In this document: piece after piece, positions 32,034 through 40,410 of the stretch | How positions within the stretch are numbered: position 1 is the first letter of the stretch | Layout of the letters: each line of letters opens with the position of its first letter | DNA from: an uncultured Oscillospiraceae bacterium | GTDB taxonomy: Bacteria; Bacillota; Clostridia; Oscillospirales; Acutalibacteraceae | NCBI GenBank assembly: GCA_900540305.1 | Contig: UQFL01000007.1 | Span: 1-49,241, forward strand | DNA: 49,241 nucleotides | Reading direction: 5' to 3' | The notes under the pieces: generated by a model | Seen by the model: only the letters and a program-made list of their open reading frames with translations | Databases searched by the model: none | What the model was told of the DNA's origin: nothing | Program-made: the position numbers and the translations under genes

Positions 32034-33188
32034 TTATTTCCAAAGGTTTTTGTAGATTTTAAGAATATCTTTTTTAGTAACCTTTTTAATTGTGTTTGCA
32101 GGTGAGCCTGAATCAATAGCATCATCAGCCATTTTGTCCATCGCCTCGAAAAACTTTTCCTTGTCAATTCCGTATTTTTCAAGTGAGGGAATTTCGCATA
32201 TTTCGCAAATTTCACGGCAGGCATTCAAAAATGCCTCGGCAGCAGTTCTGTCATCATCTGAATGGTGAGCAACTTTGATTGCTCTTGCAAGGTCTGCAAA
32301 TCTGCTGTATGCTCCGTCAATTGCAAATTTATAACATTCGTTCATAAGCATTGCGTTTGAAATTCCGTGCGGCACATGGAAAAGTGCTCCTATCGGTCTG
32401 CTCATTCCGTGAATAAGCGTTACAGACGCATTGTTGAACGCTACGCCTGCTTCAAGCGCCGCAAGGCTCATTTCTGCTCTTGCTTTGATGTTTTTAGGGT
32501 CTTTATATACGATAGGTAGATTTTTGAAAATTCTCTTTGTTGCGCTGATTGCAAGGTCATCAGTAAGGGGCTGTGCCTTTCTTGAAGTGTAAGCCTCTGT
32601 TGCGTGGCAAAGCGCGTCAAGACCTGTTGCCGCTGTGATTGACGGCGGTGCAGTCAGCGTAAAGTGCGGGTCGTCAATAGCAAGGTCGGGCATAAGCACA
32701 GGACCCTTGAGAAGCATTTTAATATCTCTTTTTGTGTTTGTTATAATAGTGAACTGAGTAGCCTCTGAACCTGTTCCGCTTGTGGTGGGAATAGCTACCA
32801 TGGGAGGAGTGGGAATGCTGATGATTTTTCCGTAATAATCATCTATTTCACCGCCGTTTGTAGCTACTGCGCCGATAGCTTTCATAGCGTCAATTGGCGA
32901 GCCGCCGCCGAGCGCGATAAGAAAGTCACAGTTTTCATCTCTGTACTGCTTTATACCCATGTCAATTATAACATCAGTCGGCTCTGAATTTACGCCGTCA
33001 AATACGCTGTATTCTATTCCGAGTTCGTCAAGAATATCCTCAACGGGTTTTACATTTCCTGAGCGAACCATAAATCTGTCTGTTACAATAAATGCTTTTT
33101 TGCCGAATTCTTTAATAAGCGGCTTAGCGTCAGTCAAAGCGTTTTCGCCGTAAACAATTTTACCCGGCATTATAAATTGATTTCCCAT
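32034..33188 (-). CDS. Iron-containing alcohol dehydrogenase
   Basis: A 384-residue NAD(P)-dependent oxidoreductase of the Fe-ADH family, interconverting alcohols and aldehydes. Seen: the N-terminal Rossmann-like domain with LIALGGGSPIDAMKAIG, the stretch IPTTSGTGSEAT, and the metal ligands in DALCHATEAYTS and HGMSRPIGALFHVPHGISNA. The C-terminal part (EICEICEIPSLEKYGIDKEK) is also typical. It is a single-gene unit with promoter (33223-33250) and terminator. Substrate (1,2-propanediol, butanol, ethanol or another) cannot be assigned; the nearby CoA-acylating aldehyde dehydrogenase may share an aldehyde pool. Confidence 0.92.
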   Translation of the reverse strand: MGNQFIMPGKIVYGENALTDAKPLIKEFGKKAFIVTDRFMVRSGNVKPVEDILDELGIEYSVFDGVNSEPTDVIIDMGIKQYRDENCDFLIALGGGSPIDAMKAIGAVATNGGEIDDYYGKIISIPTPPMVAIPTTSGTGSEATQFTIITNTKRDIKMLLKGPVLMPDLAIDDPHFTLTAPPSITAATGLDALCHATEAYTSRKAQPLTDDLAISATKRIFKNLPIVYKDPKNIKARAEMSLAALEAGVAFNNASVTLIHGMSRPIGALFHVPHGISNAMLMNECYKFAIDGAYSRFADLARAIKVAHHSDDDRTAAEAFLNACREICEICEIPSLEKYGIDKEKFFEAMDKMADDAIDSGSPANTIKKVTKKDILKIYKNLWK

Positions 33189-33222
33189 AAATATTACCTC
33201 TTTACCGCAAATTCAAATATAT

Positions 33223-33250
33223 ATTTTAATATAAATAAATCAATTGTCAA
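33223..33250 (-). promoter_or_regulatory. Promoter of the alcohol dehydrogenase gene
   Basis: On the minus strand TTGACA (33250-33245), a 16-bp spacer and TAAAAT (33228-33223). Confidence 0.7.
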
Positions 33251-33279
33251 GTGGTAAAGGGTTCAGTAGATGAAGATTT

Positions 33280-33780
33280 TTAGAGAATTATATAGTATGG
33301 GCAAATATCTGCATATTCCGTATTACTTAATCTGAAACCGCCTTTTATTGTGCCAAGCTGTTCAAAACCGAGACTTTCATAAAGTCTTCTCGCCGCAGTG
33401 TTTGTGGAAACGACTGCGTTGAACTGAAGTATTTTGAAACCGTTTTCTTTGCCTTTAACCATACAGTCTTTTACAAGCTTTCTGCCTATTCCCATACCTC
33501 TGAATTTTTTGCCAACGGCGTAGCTTGCGTTGCAAATATGGCCGCATCTGCCTATATTGTTCGGGTGAAGAATGTAAAGACCCATGATTTCTCCTGTACT
33601 TTCTTTTACGGCAACTGCTGTCAGAGTCTGAGATGAGAAAAAGTCGTTTGCCGTGTCTGTTGTCAGCAGTTCTTCCTGCGGAAAGGCGTTCGCCTCAGAC
33701 ACAATTTCATTCCATATCTCAGCCATTTGCGGCAAGTCTTTTGCTTCAAAAGGTCTTATAATAATGTTGTTTTCTTCCAT
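33280..33780 (-). CDS. GNAT-family N-acetyltransferase
   Basis: A 166-residue acetyltransferase. Seen: the N-terminal IIIRPFEAKDLPQMAEIWNE, strand GLYILHPNN and GRCGHICNASYAV. The acetyl-CoA loop is GKKFRGMGIGRKLVKDC (R-G-x-G-x-G), and the C-terminal AARRLYESLGFEQLGTIKGG is typical of phosphinothricin-acetyltransferase-like members. The substrate is unknown. It lies alone between the ADH and the semialdehyde dehydrogenase genes on the same strand. Confidence 0.9.
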   Translation of the reverse strand: MEENNIIIRPFEAKDLPQMAEIWNEIVSEANAFPQEELLTTDTANDFFSSQTLTAVAVKESTGEIMGLYILHPNNIGRCGHICNASYAVGKKFRGMGIGRKLVKDCMVKGKENGFKILQFNAVVSTNTAARRLYESLGFEQLGTIKGGFRLSNTEYADICPYYIIL

Positions 33781-33811
33781 TTTCTTATCCTCTTATGTTT
33801 GCATAATATAA

Positions 33812-33843
33812 GCCCTGAAACCGAAATTTCAGGGCGTTTTTTT
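33812..33843. terminator. Hairpin with T run between two minus-strand genes
   Basis: GCCCTGAAA (33812-33820) pairs with TTTCAGGGC (33827-33835) and is followed on the plus strand by seven T. On the minus strand, where both flanking genes lie, only a weak T-rich run follows, so its orientation is odd; it may still end the dehydrogenase transcript. Confidence 0.65.
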
Positions 33844-33852
33844 GTATAAATA

Positions 33853-35358
33853 TTAGAGAAGTCCGTCCCAGGTGTCAACTTCCATAGCTTTTTTCTCTTC
33901 CTCGTCAAACCAGTGCTGAGTTACTGATTTGCTTTCTGTAAAGAAGCGGTAAGCGTCTTTTCCAAGGCAGTGTAAATCACCAAAGAAGCTCTGCTTGTGA
34001 CCGCTGAAAGGTACAAATCCAACGGGTACGGGAATACCAACATTGATACCAACCTGACCGCCGTCTGTGTATCTTGCAAACTGTCTTGCGTAATAACCGC
34101 TCTGAGTGTAGATAACAGAGCCGTTTGCATACGGGCTTGCGTTCATAATTGCAAGACCCTCGTCAAAGTCCTTGCATCTCTTAATGCAAAGAACAGGACC
34201 GAATACCTCGTCTCTGCCGATTGTCATATCCTCTGTAACATTGTCAAATACTGTAGCGCCTACGAAATAGCCGTTTTCATATCCCTCGGGAACTTCGGGA
34301 TTGCGTCCGTCCACAACAAGGGTTGCGCCTTCGTCAATGCCTTTCTGAATGTCGGCAAGAACTTCCTCATAATGCTTCTCGTATGTGATGGGTCCGAGAC
34401 GGGTGTTCTTATCCCAGGCAGGACCGCAGTTTACAGATTTGATTTGTTCTTTAAGCTCTGCAACAAATTTATCAGCGATAGATTCCTGAACTACACAGCA
34501 GGAGAGAGCCATACATCTCTGACCTGCACAGCCGAATGCAGAGTTGATAACGCCTGCAACTGTTCTCTTAAGAGCGCAGTCCTCAAGAATAAGAGCGTGG
34601 TTTTTAGCCTGGCACAAAGCCTGGCATCTTTTTCCAGCCGCAGCTGCTTTCTGATAAATTTTAAGACCTACGGGAGTAGAGCCTACAAAAGTTATACCCT
34701 TTACATCGGGGTGCTCAAGAATAGTGTCAATTTCATTTCTTGAACAGGTTACAATATTGATTACGCCGTCAGGAATACCTGCTTCTTTATACAGCTCACC
34801 GATTCTCATAGCAGTTCTCGGAGTAAGTGAAGCAGCTTTGAGCACCATTGTATTTCCGCACGCAACGCAAACGGGAGTCATCCATCCGAAAGGAATCATT
34901 GCCGGGAAGTTAACGGGTACGATACCTGCGAAAACGCCGAGCGGTTCTCTGTACTTAACTGTGTCGAATCCGGTTGAAGCGTCCATAAGGCTTTCGCCCA
35001 TCATAAGGGAAGCTGCCTGAGTAGCAAGTTCTGTGCCTTCCTGTGCCTTACCTACATCGCCCTCAGCCTCAGACCATGTTTTTCCGTTTTCCTCGCAAAC
35101 GAGCATTGTAAGCTCGTCAAGATGTTCGATAAGAAGTTCTCTTACCTTGAAAAGTATCTGAGTTCTTTTTCTTGCAGGAGTGTTTCTCCAAGCAGGATAA
35201 GCGGCTTTTGCGGCTTCTATAGCCTCAAGCACTTCTTCGTTTGTGCAGCACGGAGCCTGACCCGTTATTTCACCTGTTGACGGATTATGAAGGTCGTACC
35301 ATTTATCGGTTTTCGACTCTTTAAATTCGCCGTTTACAAAATATTTAAGCTTTTCCAT
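33853..35358 (-). CDS. CoA-acylating methylmalonate-semialdehyde dehydrogenase family protein
   Basis: A 501-residue aldehyde dehydrogenase of the MmsA/IolA group, which oxidises malonate- or methylmalonate-semialdehyde to acetyl- or propionyl-CoA. The start at 35358 is chosen because AGGGG lies eight bases ahead; the frame is open nine codons further. Seen: cofactor region GVFAGIVPVNFPAMIPFGWM, glycine loop GITFVGSTPVG, the catalytic Cys in GCAGQRCMALS, EVFGPVLCI and the C-terminal GFVPFSGHKQSFFGD characteristic of this group. No iol or valine-degradation genes are adjacent, so the pathway is open. It has its own promoter (35391-35419). Confidence 0.9.
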   Translation of the reverse strand: MEKLKYFVNGEFKESKTDKWYDLHNPSTGEITGQAPCCTNEEVLEAIEAAKAAYPAWRNTPARKRTQILFKVRELLIEHLDELTMLVCEENGKTWSEAEGDVGKAQEGTELATQAASLMMGESLMDASTGFDTVKYREPLGVFAGIVPVNFPAMIPFGWMTPVCVACGNTMVLKAASLTPRTAMRIGELYKEAGIPDGVINIVTCSRNEIDTILEHPDVKGITFVGSTPVGLKIYQKAAAAGKRCQALCQAKNHALILEDCALKRTVAGVINSAFGCAGQRCMALSCCVVQESIADKFVAELKEQIKSVNCGPAWDKNTRLGPITYEKHYEEVLADIQKGIDEGATLVVDGRNPEVPEGYENGYFVGATVFDNVTEDMTIGRDEVFGPVLCIKRCKDFDEGLAIMNASPYANGSVIYTQSGYYARQFARYTDGGQVGINVGIPVPVGFVPFSGHKQSFFGDLHCLGKDAYRFFTESKSVTQHWFDEEEKKAMEVDTWDGLL

Positions 35359-35390
35359 AAATTTACCCCTTAAAAAATATTTCATTTTTT

Positions 35391-35419
35391 ATTTTATCAT
35401 TGTATTCTTTTAAATTCAA
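35391..35419 (-). promoter_or_regulatory. Promoter of the semialdehyde dehydrogenase gene
   Basis: On the minus strand TTGAAT (35419-35414), 17-bp spacer, TAAAAT (35396-35391). Confidence 0.7.
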
Positions 35420-35505
35420 CTGTCGCCGATGTATAAATATAATAGTTAATATTGTGCAATTTAACATGATTTCTGATTTTGCATACTATATAATGAGGTG
35501 TTGTT

Positions 35506-35970
35506 ATGCGTGCAAATGGGCTGAAAGTATTCAGGACGGTTGCCGTTTTCGGCAGTGAAAACGCAGGAAAAACAACAGTGTTTGAGGAGATTACGGGATG
35601 TTTTGTATGCGAGAGCAGGGGAGCGCCGCTCAGGGGGTATTACTATTACAAATATCACGAATATGAGATATTTGATTTGCCGTCTACATACAGCCTTGAA
35701 ACGGCTTGCGAAGAATTTGATGTCATAATATATGTTATAAATGCCGTTCATCTTGAACGGGAGCTTTACAACGCCCTTTTATGTTCAAGAAAAGCAAAAC
35801 GGTTTATTCCTCTTGTGAATTTCTGCGACAGGGCAAAGAAATTCAAAATTCCTGTGAATATCGGCTTGCTTTCGGGAGTTTTCGGGGTGAAAGCCATAAA
35901 GGCAACGGCAAACAGCGGCAGGGGGATAAACGCTTTGCTTGAAGCTGTTCATAAAAGCTTTTTAAAATAA
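35506..35970 (+). CDS. Stand-alone FeoB-like GTPase domain
   Basis: A 154-residue soluble protein that aligns by eye to the G-domain of FeoB but has no membrane part. Seen: the P-loop VFGSENAGKTTVFEEITG (GxxxxGKT), G3 region IFDLPSTYSLE (FeoB has DLPGTYSL; here Gly is Ser), NAVHLERELYNALL as in FeoB, G4-like LVNFCDRAKK (N-x-x-D) and G5-like KATANSGRGINALLEA. The segment between P-loop and G3 is shortened (SRGAPLRGYYYYKYHEY), so switch I is unusual. It could be a regulator or degenerate relative of ferrous-iron transport GTPases, or an EutP/PduV-like small GTPase. No feoA or feoB is nearby. Confidence 0.75.
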   Translation: MRANGLKVFRTVAVFGSENAGKTTVFEEITGCFVCESRGAPLRGYYYYKYHEYEIFDLPSTYSLETACEEFDVIIYVINAVHLERELYNALLCSRKAKRFIPLVNFCDRAKKFKIPVNIGLLSGVFGVKAIKATANSGRGINALLEAVHKSFLK

Positions 35971-35976
35971 AAAAAG

Positions 35977-36014
35977 AAAGGCCCCCGCCCGTTTTATTCA
36001 GGTTGGAGCCTTTT
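35977..36014 (+). terminator. Terminator after the GTPase gene
   Basis: AAAGGCCCC pairs with GGAGCCTTT with one mismatch; the T run is short. Confidence 0.6.
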
Positions 36015-36040
36015 GTTGCAACGGTAACCGCAACTTACCG
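36015..36040. repeat. Interlocked inverted repeats upstream of nanE
   Basis: GTTGC (36015-36019) matches GCAAC (36030-36034) and CGGTAA (36022-36027) matches TTACCG (36035-36040), in interleaved order. The palindromes GTTGCAAC and GGTAACC lie inside. It is about 110 bases ahead of the nanE promoter. It could be an operator cluster or an end piece of the upstream transcript. Confidence 0.5.
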
Positions 36041-36148
36041 AAGTAACATTATAAATATAACATTTTACAGTCAAAATTACAATATCACTTTGAATAATTC
36101 TATTAGTTTTGGGTTTTCAAATTTGCACCGCTTTTATGCTTAATTTCC

Positions 36149-36177
36149 TTGAAAAGCATATTCCTTTGTGATAGAAT
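36149..36177 (+). promoter_or_regulatory. Promoter of nanE-nanA
   Basis: TTGAAA (36149-36154), 17-bp spacer, TAGAAT (36172-36177). The expected transcript start near 36184 rules out the GTG at 36178 as translation start. Confidence 0.8.
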
Positions 36178-36204
36178 GTGATTGAAAATAAAGGTGGTGG
36201 TATT

Positions 36205-36885
36205 TTGGCTAATTTAAAACGAGGTCTTATTGTATCATGTCAGGCTGTTAAGGGCGAGCCTCTTTACGGTCTCGGAATTATGCAGCATTTTGCAAGGGCG
36301 GCTGTGCTCGGCGGCGCTGCAGGTATCAGGGCAAATTATGTTGACGATATTCTTGCAATAAAATCAGAGGTAGATGTTCCTGTTATCGGTATAATCAAAG
36401 CGGAATATGAAGGCAGTGATGTTTATATTACTCCAACTCTTAAAGAGGTTAAGGAGCTTATTGAAACAGGCTGTGAGGTTATTGCGCTTGACGCAACAAA
36501 GAGAGAGAGACCGAACGGCGAAAAACTTTCGGATCTTGTGGCGTACATAAGAGAAAACGCTCCGCAGACCGAAATTATGGCGGACTGTTCGGACTTTGAG
36601 GAAGCTAAAGCGGCGGATGAACTTGGCTTTGACTATGTAGGAACAACAATGCGCAGTTACACGGAATATACAAAAGGCATAGAAATTCCGGATTATGATC
36701 TTCTCAGAAAGATGAAAAATGAGCTTTCGGCAAAGATTATTGCAGAAGGCGGAATTTGGGAAGCAGGTCAGCTTGATAAAGTTCTTGACTGCGACCCGTA
36801 CGCAGTAGTTATAGGCAGTGCTATAACAAGACCTATGGATATTACAAAGCATTTTGTAAATGTATTTAAAAATAAGGAGAAATAA
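36205..36885 (+). CDS. nanE: N-acetylmannosamine-6-phosphate 2-epimerase
   Basis: Converts ManNAc-6-phosphate to GlcNAc-6-phosphate in sialic acid breakdown; cytoplasmic TIM-barrel enzyme. The 226-residue protein begins at an unusual TTG (36205), chosen because AAGGTGG lies about eight bases ahead and the alternative GTG abuts the -10 box. Seen: LIVSCQAVKGEPLYG, GAAGIRANYVDDI, VIGIIKAEYEGSDVYITPT, VIALDATKRERPNG and IIAEGGIWEAGQ, all family hallmarks including the catalytic Lys and Asp/Glu residues. nanA starts one base after its stop, so they form one operon. Confidence 0.95.
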   Translation: MANLKRGLIVSCQAVKGEPLYGLGIMQHFARAAVLGGAAGIRANYVDDILAIKSEVDVPVIGIIKAEYEGSDVYITPTLKEVKELIETGCEVIALDATKRERPNGEKLSDLVAYIRENAPQTEIMADCSDFEEAKAADELGFDYVGTTMRSYTEYTKGIEIPDYDLLRKMKNELSAKIIAEGGIWEAGQLDKVLDCDPYAVVIGSAITRPMDITKHFVNVFKNKEK

Positions 36886-36886
36886 A

Positions 36887-37774
36887 ATGCAGAAGCTTGA
36901 TAAATTTAAGGGATTATTTTCAGCACTTTTAACACCTTTTGATGAAAAAGGAAACATCAAATTTGATTCAATTGAAAAGCTTGTTGAGTTCAATATTGAA
37001 AACGGAATTGACGGCTTTTATGTAGGCGGCAGCACAGGCGAAGGACTTCTTCTTTCAAACGAAGAGCGTAAAGAGGTTTTCAAATGCGTTAAAGAAGCTG
37101 CTAAGGACAGAGTTACTCTTATCGCTCATGTAGGTACAATTTCAACAGACGCCGCAATAGATATGGCAAAATGTGCTGAAAGCCTTGGCTATGACGCTAT
37201 TTCTGCCGTTGCACCGTTCTATTACGGTTTCCCGCTTGACGCTATTCTCGGTTATTATAAAGACATCGTTGCCAGCACATCACTTCCGATGATTATTTAC
37301 AATTTCCCGAATTCAGGCGGATTCTCTCTTACAAAAGATATTGCAAACGAGCTCTTCAAGGATGAGAAGTTCATCGGTATTAAGCACACATCAAGCGATA
37401 TGTTTGCTCTTCAGAGATTTAAACAGCTTGACAGAGAAGTTGTTGTATACAACGGCTTTGACGAAACTCTTCTTGCAGGTCTTGCAATGGGTGCAGACGG
37501 TGCAATCGGAAGCACATATAACTTCATGGGCAAGAAATTCAAGAAGATTATGCAGGACTTCCTTAACGGAGACCTCAAAGCAGCTCAGCAGGGTCAGAAT
37601 GAGGCAGATGAAATCATCAGCGAGATGATTAAATACGGCGTATTCCAGTCTGAAAAAGCTATTCTCACAGAAATGGGTGTAGATATGGGCGAATGCAGAA
37701 AGCCGTTCTTGCCGATTACTAAAGAGTGCAGGGAATCTATGAAAAAGATTGCCGCTAAGCTTATGAGCGAATAA
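36887..37774 (+). CDS. nanA: N-acetylneuraminate lyase
   Basis: Cleaves N-acetylneuraminate to pyruvate and N-acetylmannosamine. The 295-residue protein begins at ATG 36887 (AAGGAGA ahead). Seen: GFYVGGSTGEGLLLS (the pyruvate-binding GSTGE), IIYNFPNSGG with the catalytic Tyr, GIKHTSSDM with the Schiff-base Lys, and VYNGFDETLLAG, which distinguishes sialate lyases from dihydrodipicolinate synthases. The usual partners nanK, a sialic acid transporter and a sialidase are absent from the window. Confidence 0.95.
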   Translation: MQKLDKFKGLFSALLTPFDEKGNIKFDSIEKLVEFNIENGIDGFYVGGSTGEGLLLSNEERKEVFKCVKEAAKDRVTLIAHVGTISTDAAIDMAKCAESLGYDAISAVAPFYYGFPLDAILGYYKDIVASTSLPMIIYNFPNSGGFSLTKDIANELFKDEKFIGIKHTSSDMFALQRFKQLDREVVVYNGFDETLLAGLAMGADGAIGSTYNFMGKKFKKIMQDFLNGDLKAAQQGQNEADEIISEMIKYGVFQSEKAILTEMGVDMGECRKPFLPITKECRESMKKIAAKLMSE

Positions 37775-37800
37775 TTTAATACTTGTTGTTAAACAAAATC

Positions 37801-37831
37801 AGCCGCCCCGAAATTTTCGGGGCGGCTTTTG
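37801..37831. terminator. Bidirectional terminator between nanA and the mannosidase gene
   Basis: AGCCGCCCCGAAA (37801-37813) pairs with TTTCGGGGCGGCT (37815-37827), flanked by T on the right and A-rich sequence on the left. Confidence 0.92.
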
Positions 37832-40282
37832 TCAGCTTACTGTATAATAAACTCTGTTTGCAATGTTTTCGGGCTTGACGGAAAATGTAAATCTAAACCA
37901 AGATCCCGATGCTTTGCTGTGTGTTGATTTGATATTGTTAACGCATTTTACGGAAATTTTATCCGCTGTTATTTTGCAGTCTTTGTTGAGTGTTATTGTC
38001 TTTTCCTCATTCGGAATCAAATCAAAGCAGTTGTCTGAAAGCGGTGTGCTTTCACCTTTTATATCTACAAATACAGACTTAGCAAAAGTGTCGCTGCTAA
38101 GAGTAATCTTGTTGCCGTTTAATACAGCTTTAATTTTCGCTCTCTTGAGTTTCAGCTTCTTTTCGGGGATGAATACGGATGTCTTTTGAGAAATCAAATC
38201 ACCGTTTTTGCAAAGCCTTGCAAGCACAAAGCACTGATTTAATTTCTTTTTGTCAGCGGCTATAGTGAAAATCTTTTTGGGTTTTCCTGCCTCTGAGTAA
38301 ACCTTTTCACTTTTTTCGGATATGATGTTGCCCGAAAAGTCTAAAATTTGTGCTTGAAGTTCAAAGTTATCATTGTCAGCAGTGTCGTTTAGTACAAATA
38401 TTTCTGCTTTTTCATTGTTCAGTTTAACTGAAACAGAAACAGGAGCAAAAAATCTTCTTGCCTCGTACATAAGCGGTTTCCATTTGCCCGAATAGTCAAC
38501 GGATGACCAGCTTGGAGCGCCCCAGCAGTCATTAAGCTGCCACCAAAGAGAGCCGTTGCATCTGCCCTTGTTTCTTCTCCAATGCTCTGAGGCATTTGCA
38601 ATGCACTGCGCCTGAACAAGACCTGTGAGATAAATGAGGTCTGAGAATTTATCAGGCTCGTTGTATCTTTCAAGCAGATAAAACTTCATTTTGCTGTTAC
38701 CGCTCAGACACTTTTGGTGGTTAAGCATTGTCTTAGAGTACAAATCAAATTCTTCGGGTTTTGCGAATGTTGCAATGCAGTCCTCAGACGGAAGAGATTC
38801 CATACCGTATTCACTGCAAAATCTTGTATATCTCTTTGTGTAATACTGAAGATTTTTACTGCCGTGCCATACATGCCACATATGGGTGTCGCCGCATTTG
38901 TCTGCCGTGATATTTTTTCTGAATCCATCTCCAATGGGTGATGTTTCAATATAAGGAGTTAATGCGTCATATTTTCTGATTTCAGCAGGTAAGATTTCAT
39001 AAAAGAATTTTTTGTACCACTTAACTATCTCACTGCTTTCAGGCATGTATGAAAACATAAACTCAATTTCATTGTTTCCGCACCACAAAGCAAGAGAGGG
39101 ATGATGCTTAATGCGGTTTACATTGCTTTTAACCTCTGAAAGCACATTATCAAGAAAATCTTTTTCGTAAAACGGGTACATAAGGCAGGCAAACATAAAG
39201 TCCTGCCAAATAAGAATACCACGCTCGTCGCAGAGGTCATAAAGTTCGTCTGCTCCGTAATATCCGCCGCCCCATATTCTTATCATATTGAAATTAGCGT
39301 TTACGGCGTCATCTACAATCTTTCTGTATGATTCTTCATTTATACGGTCTGCCATTGCGTCAGGAGGAATCATATTTGAGCCTTTTGCAAATATTTCAAC
39401 ACCGTTAAGAATAAACTGAAAGTTGTTTCCGTATTTGTCAGCTTTTCTGTTAAGTTCTATTGTGCGAAGTCCTATTTTCTTTTTTATTTCGCCGATTTCA
39501 ACAGAGTAAAGCGGCTGTTTGTCGACGCCCGAAAGCTCCCTCGTCCACCAAAGACGGGGATTTTCTATTTCTATAACCCCTTTGCCGTTTTTGATTTTAA
39601 ATTCTGTTTTGTTACCGTCTGGGTCTGTTAAAAATCCTGCGGCATTTGTCTTAATATCTGTTGATATTTCAAGTTTAACAGCGCCGTTTGAATGATGCTG
39701 AACTATTTCAAAATCTCTAATTTCTTCGTCAAAAAACTGAATTTCAATGTCGCCTATAATTCCCGAAACGGGCATATTAATTCCCCAGTCCCATCCGAAA
39801 TGGCAGGCGGGTTTTCTTATGTAGGGCACACCGTTTATTCCGTTTGCATTTCTCGGAAGCGGTTTTTGTTTTTGCCTTTCCTTAACATATTCTACGGGAG
39901 ATGAAAATTTGATTTCAATGCTGTTTTTGCCTGCTGATAAAAGTTCTCCTATTTCAGCGTCAAAAGGCACATAAGCGTTTTGAGACTTGCCGGCGCTTTT
40001 GCCGTTTACGGTAATTTCTGCAAGTGTGTCAAGCATATTGCAGTGCAAAACTATATTTTTGAAACCAAGCAATTTATTATCAATCTCAAAATCTCTCTTA
40101 AATGTTTTTGATTTTTCAGAGATGAATAAAGCGTCGTTTTCATTTTGACCGTAAAAGGGGTCTTCAATTTCACCGCACTTGTAAAGCACATTGTAGTCAG
40201 ATACAGGAACATCGGCATTATATGTTTTGCCGCTTTCGTCAAATTCCATAGTCCATTTTCCGTTAAGTGATAGCTTTTTCAT
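37832..40282 (-). CDS. Beta-mannosidase, GH2
   Basis: An 816-residue hydrolase removing terminal beta-mannose, as in the Man-beta-1,4-GlcNAc core of N-glycans. Seen: N-terminal sugar-binding domain (LSLNGKWTMEFDES), CHFGWDWGINMPVSG, then the barrel with FNMIRIWGGGYYGADELYDL, the acid/base LALWCGNNEIEF and the nucleophile in FCSEYGMESLPS. C-terminal Ig-like domains follow. No signal peptide, so probably cytoplasmic. Own promoter at 40327-40355; convergent with nanEA through a shared terminator. Confidence 0.93.
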   Translation of the reverse strand: MKKLSLNGKWTMEFDESGKTYNADVPVSDYNVLYKCGEIEDPFYGQNENDALFISEKSKTFKRDFEIDNKLLGFKNIVLHCNMLDTLAEITVNGKSAGKSQNAYVPFDAEIGELLSAGKNSIEIKFSSPVEYVKERQKQKPLPRNANGINGVPYIRKPACHFGWDWGINMPVSGIIGDIEIQFFDEEIRDFEIVQHHSNGAVKLEISTDIKTNAAGFLTDPDGNKTEFKIKNGKGVIEIENPRLWWTRELSGVDKQPLYSVEIGEIKKKIGLRTIELNRKADKYGNNFQFILNGVEIFAKGSNMIPPDAMADRINEESYRKIVDDAVNANFNMIRIWGGGYYGADELYDLCDERGILIWQDFMFACLMYPFYEKDFLDNVLSEVKSNVNRIKHHPSLALWCGNNEIEFMFSYMPESSEIVKWYKKFFYEILPAEIRKYDALTPYIETSPIGDGFRKNITADKCGDTHMWHVWHGSKNLQYYTKRYTRFCSEYGMESLPSEDCIATFAKPEEFDLYSKTMLNHQKCLSGNSKMKFYLLERYNEPDKFSDLIYLTGLVQAQCIANASEHWRRNKGRCNGSLWWQLNDCWGAPSWSSVDYSGKWKPLMYEARRFFAPVSVSVKLNNEKAEIFVLNDTADNDNFELQAQILDFSGNIISEKSEKVYSEAGKPKKIFTIAADKKKLNQCFVLARLCKNGDLISQKTSVFIPEKKLKLKRAKIKAVLNGNKITLSSDTFAKSVFVDIKGESTPLSDNCFDLIPNEEKTITLNKDCKITADKISVKCVNNIKSTHSKASGSWFRFTFSVKPENIANRVYYTVS

Positions 40283-40326
40283 AATGCAATCTCCATAATT
40301 TTGCCGTATCAGGCTGTATTTTTTTA

Positions 40327-40355
40327 ATTATAACATAGCATATATAATCGTTCAA
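40327..40355 (-). promoter_or_regulatory. Promoter of the beta-mannosidase gene
   Basis: On the minus strand TTGAAC (40355-40350), 17-bp spacer, TATAAT (40332-40327). Confidence 0.75.
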
Positions 40356-40378
40356 TGCATAAATGAAATATAAAAGTA

Positions 40379-40407
40379 TTGATTTTATCATTTACCTGCA
40401 TTATAAT
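40379..40407 (+). promoter_or_regulatory. Promoter of queT
   Basis: TTGATT (40379-40384), 17-bp spacer, TATAAT (40402-40407). The transcript would begin near 40414, right at the 5' edge of the structured leader. Confidence 0.85.
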
Positions 40408-40410
40408 ACT

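Noticed and set aside
33997..34743. A 248-codon open frame on the plus strand
   Set aside because: Shadow of the semialdehyde dehydrogenase, whose motifs are clear on the minus strand.
36015..36040. A classical H-type RNA pseudoknot
   Set aside because: The loop that would have to cross the first stem has no nucleotides, so both helices cannot coexist.
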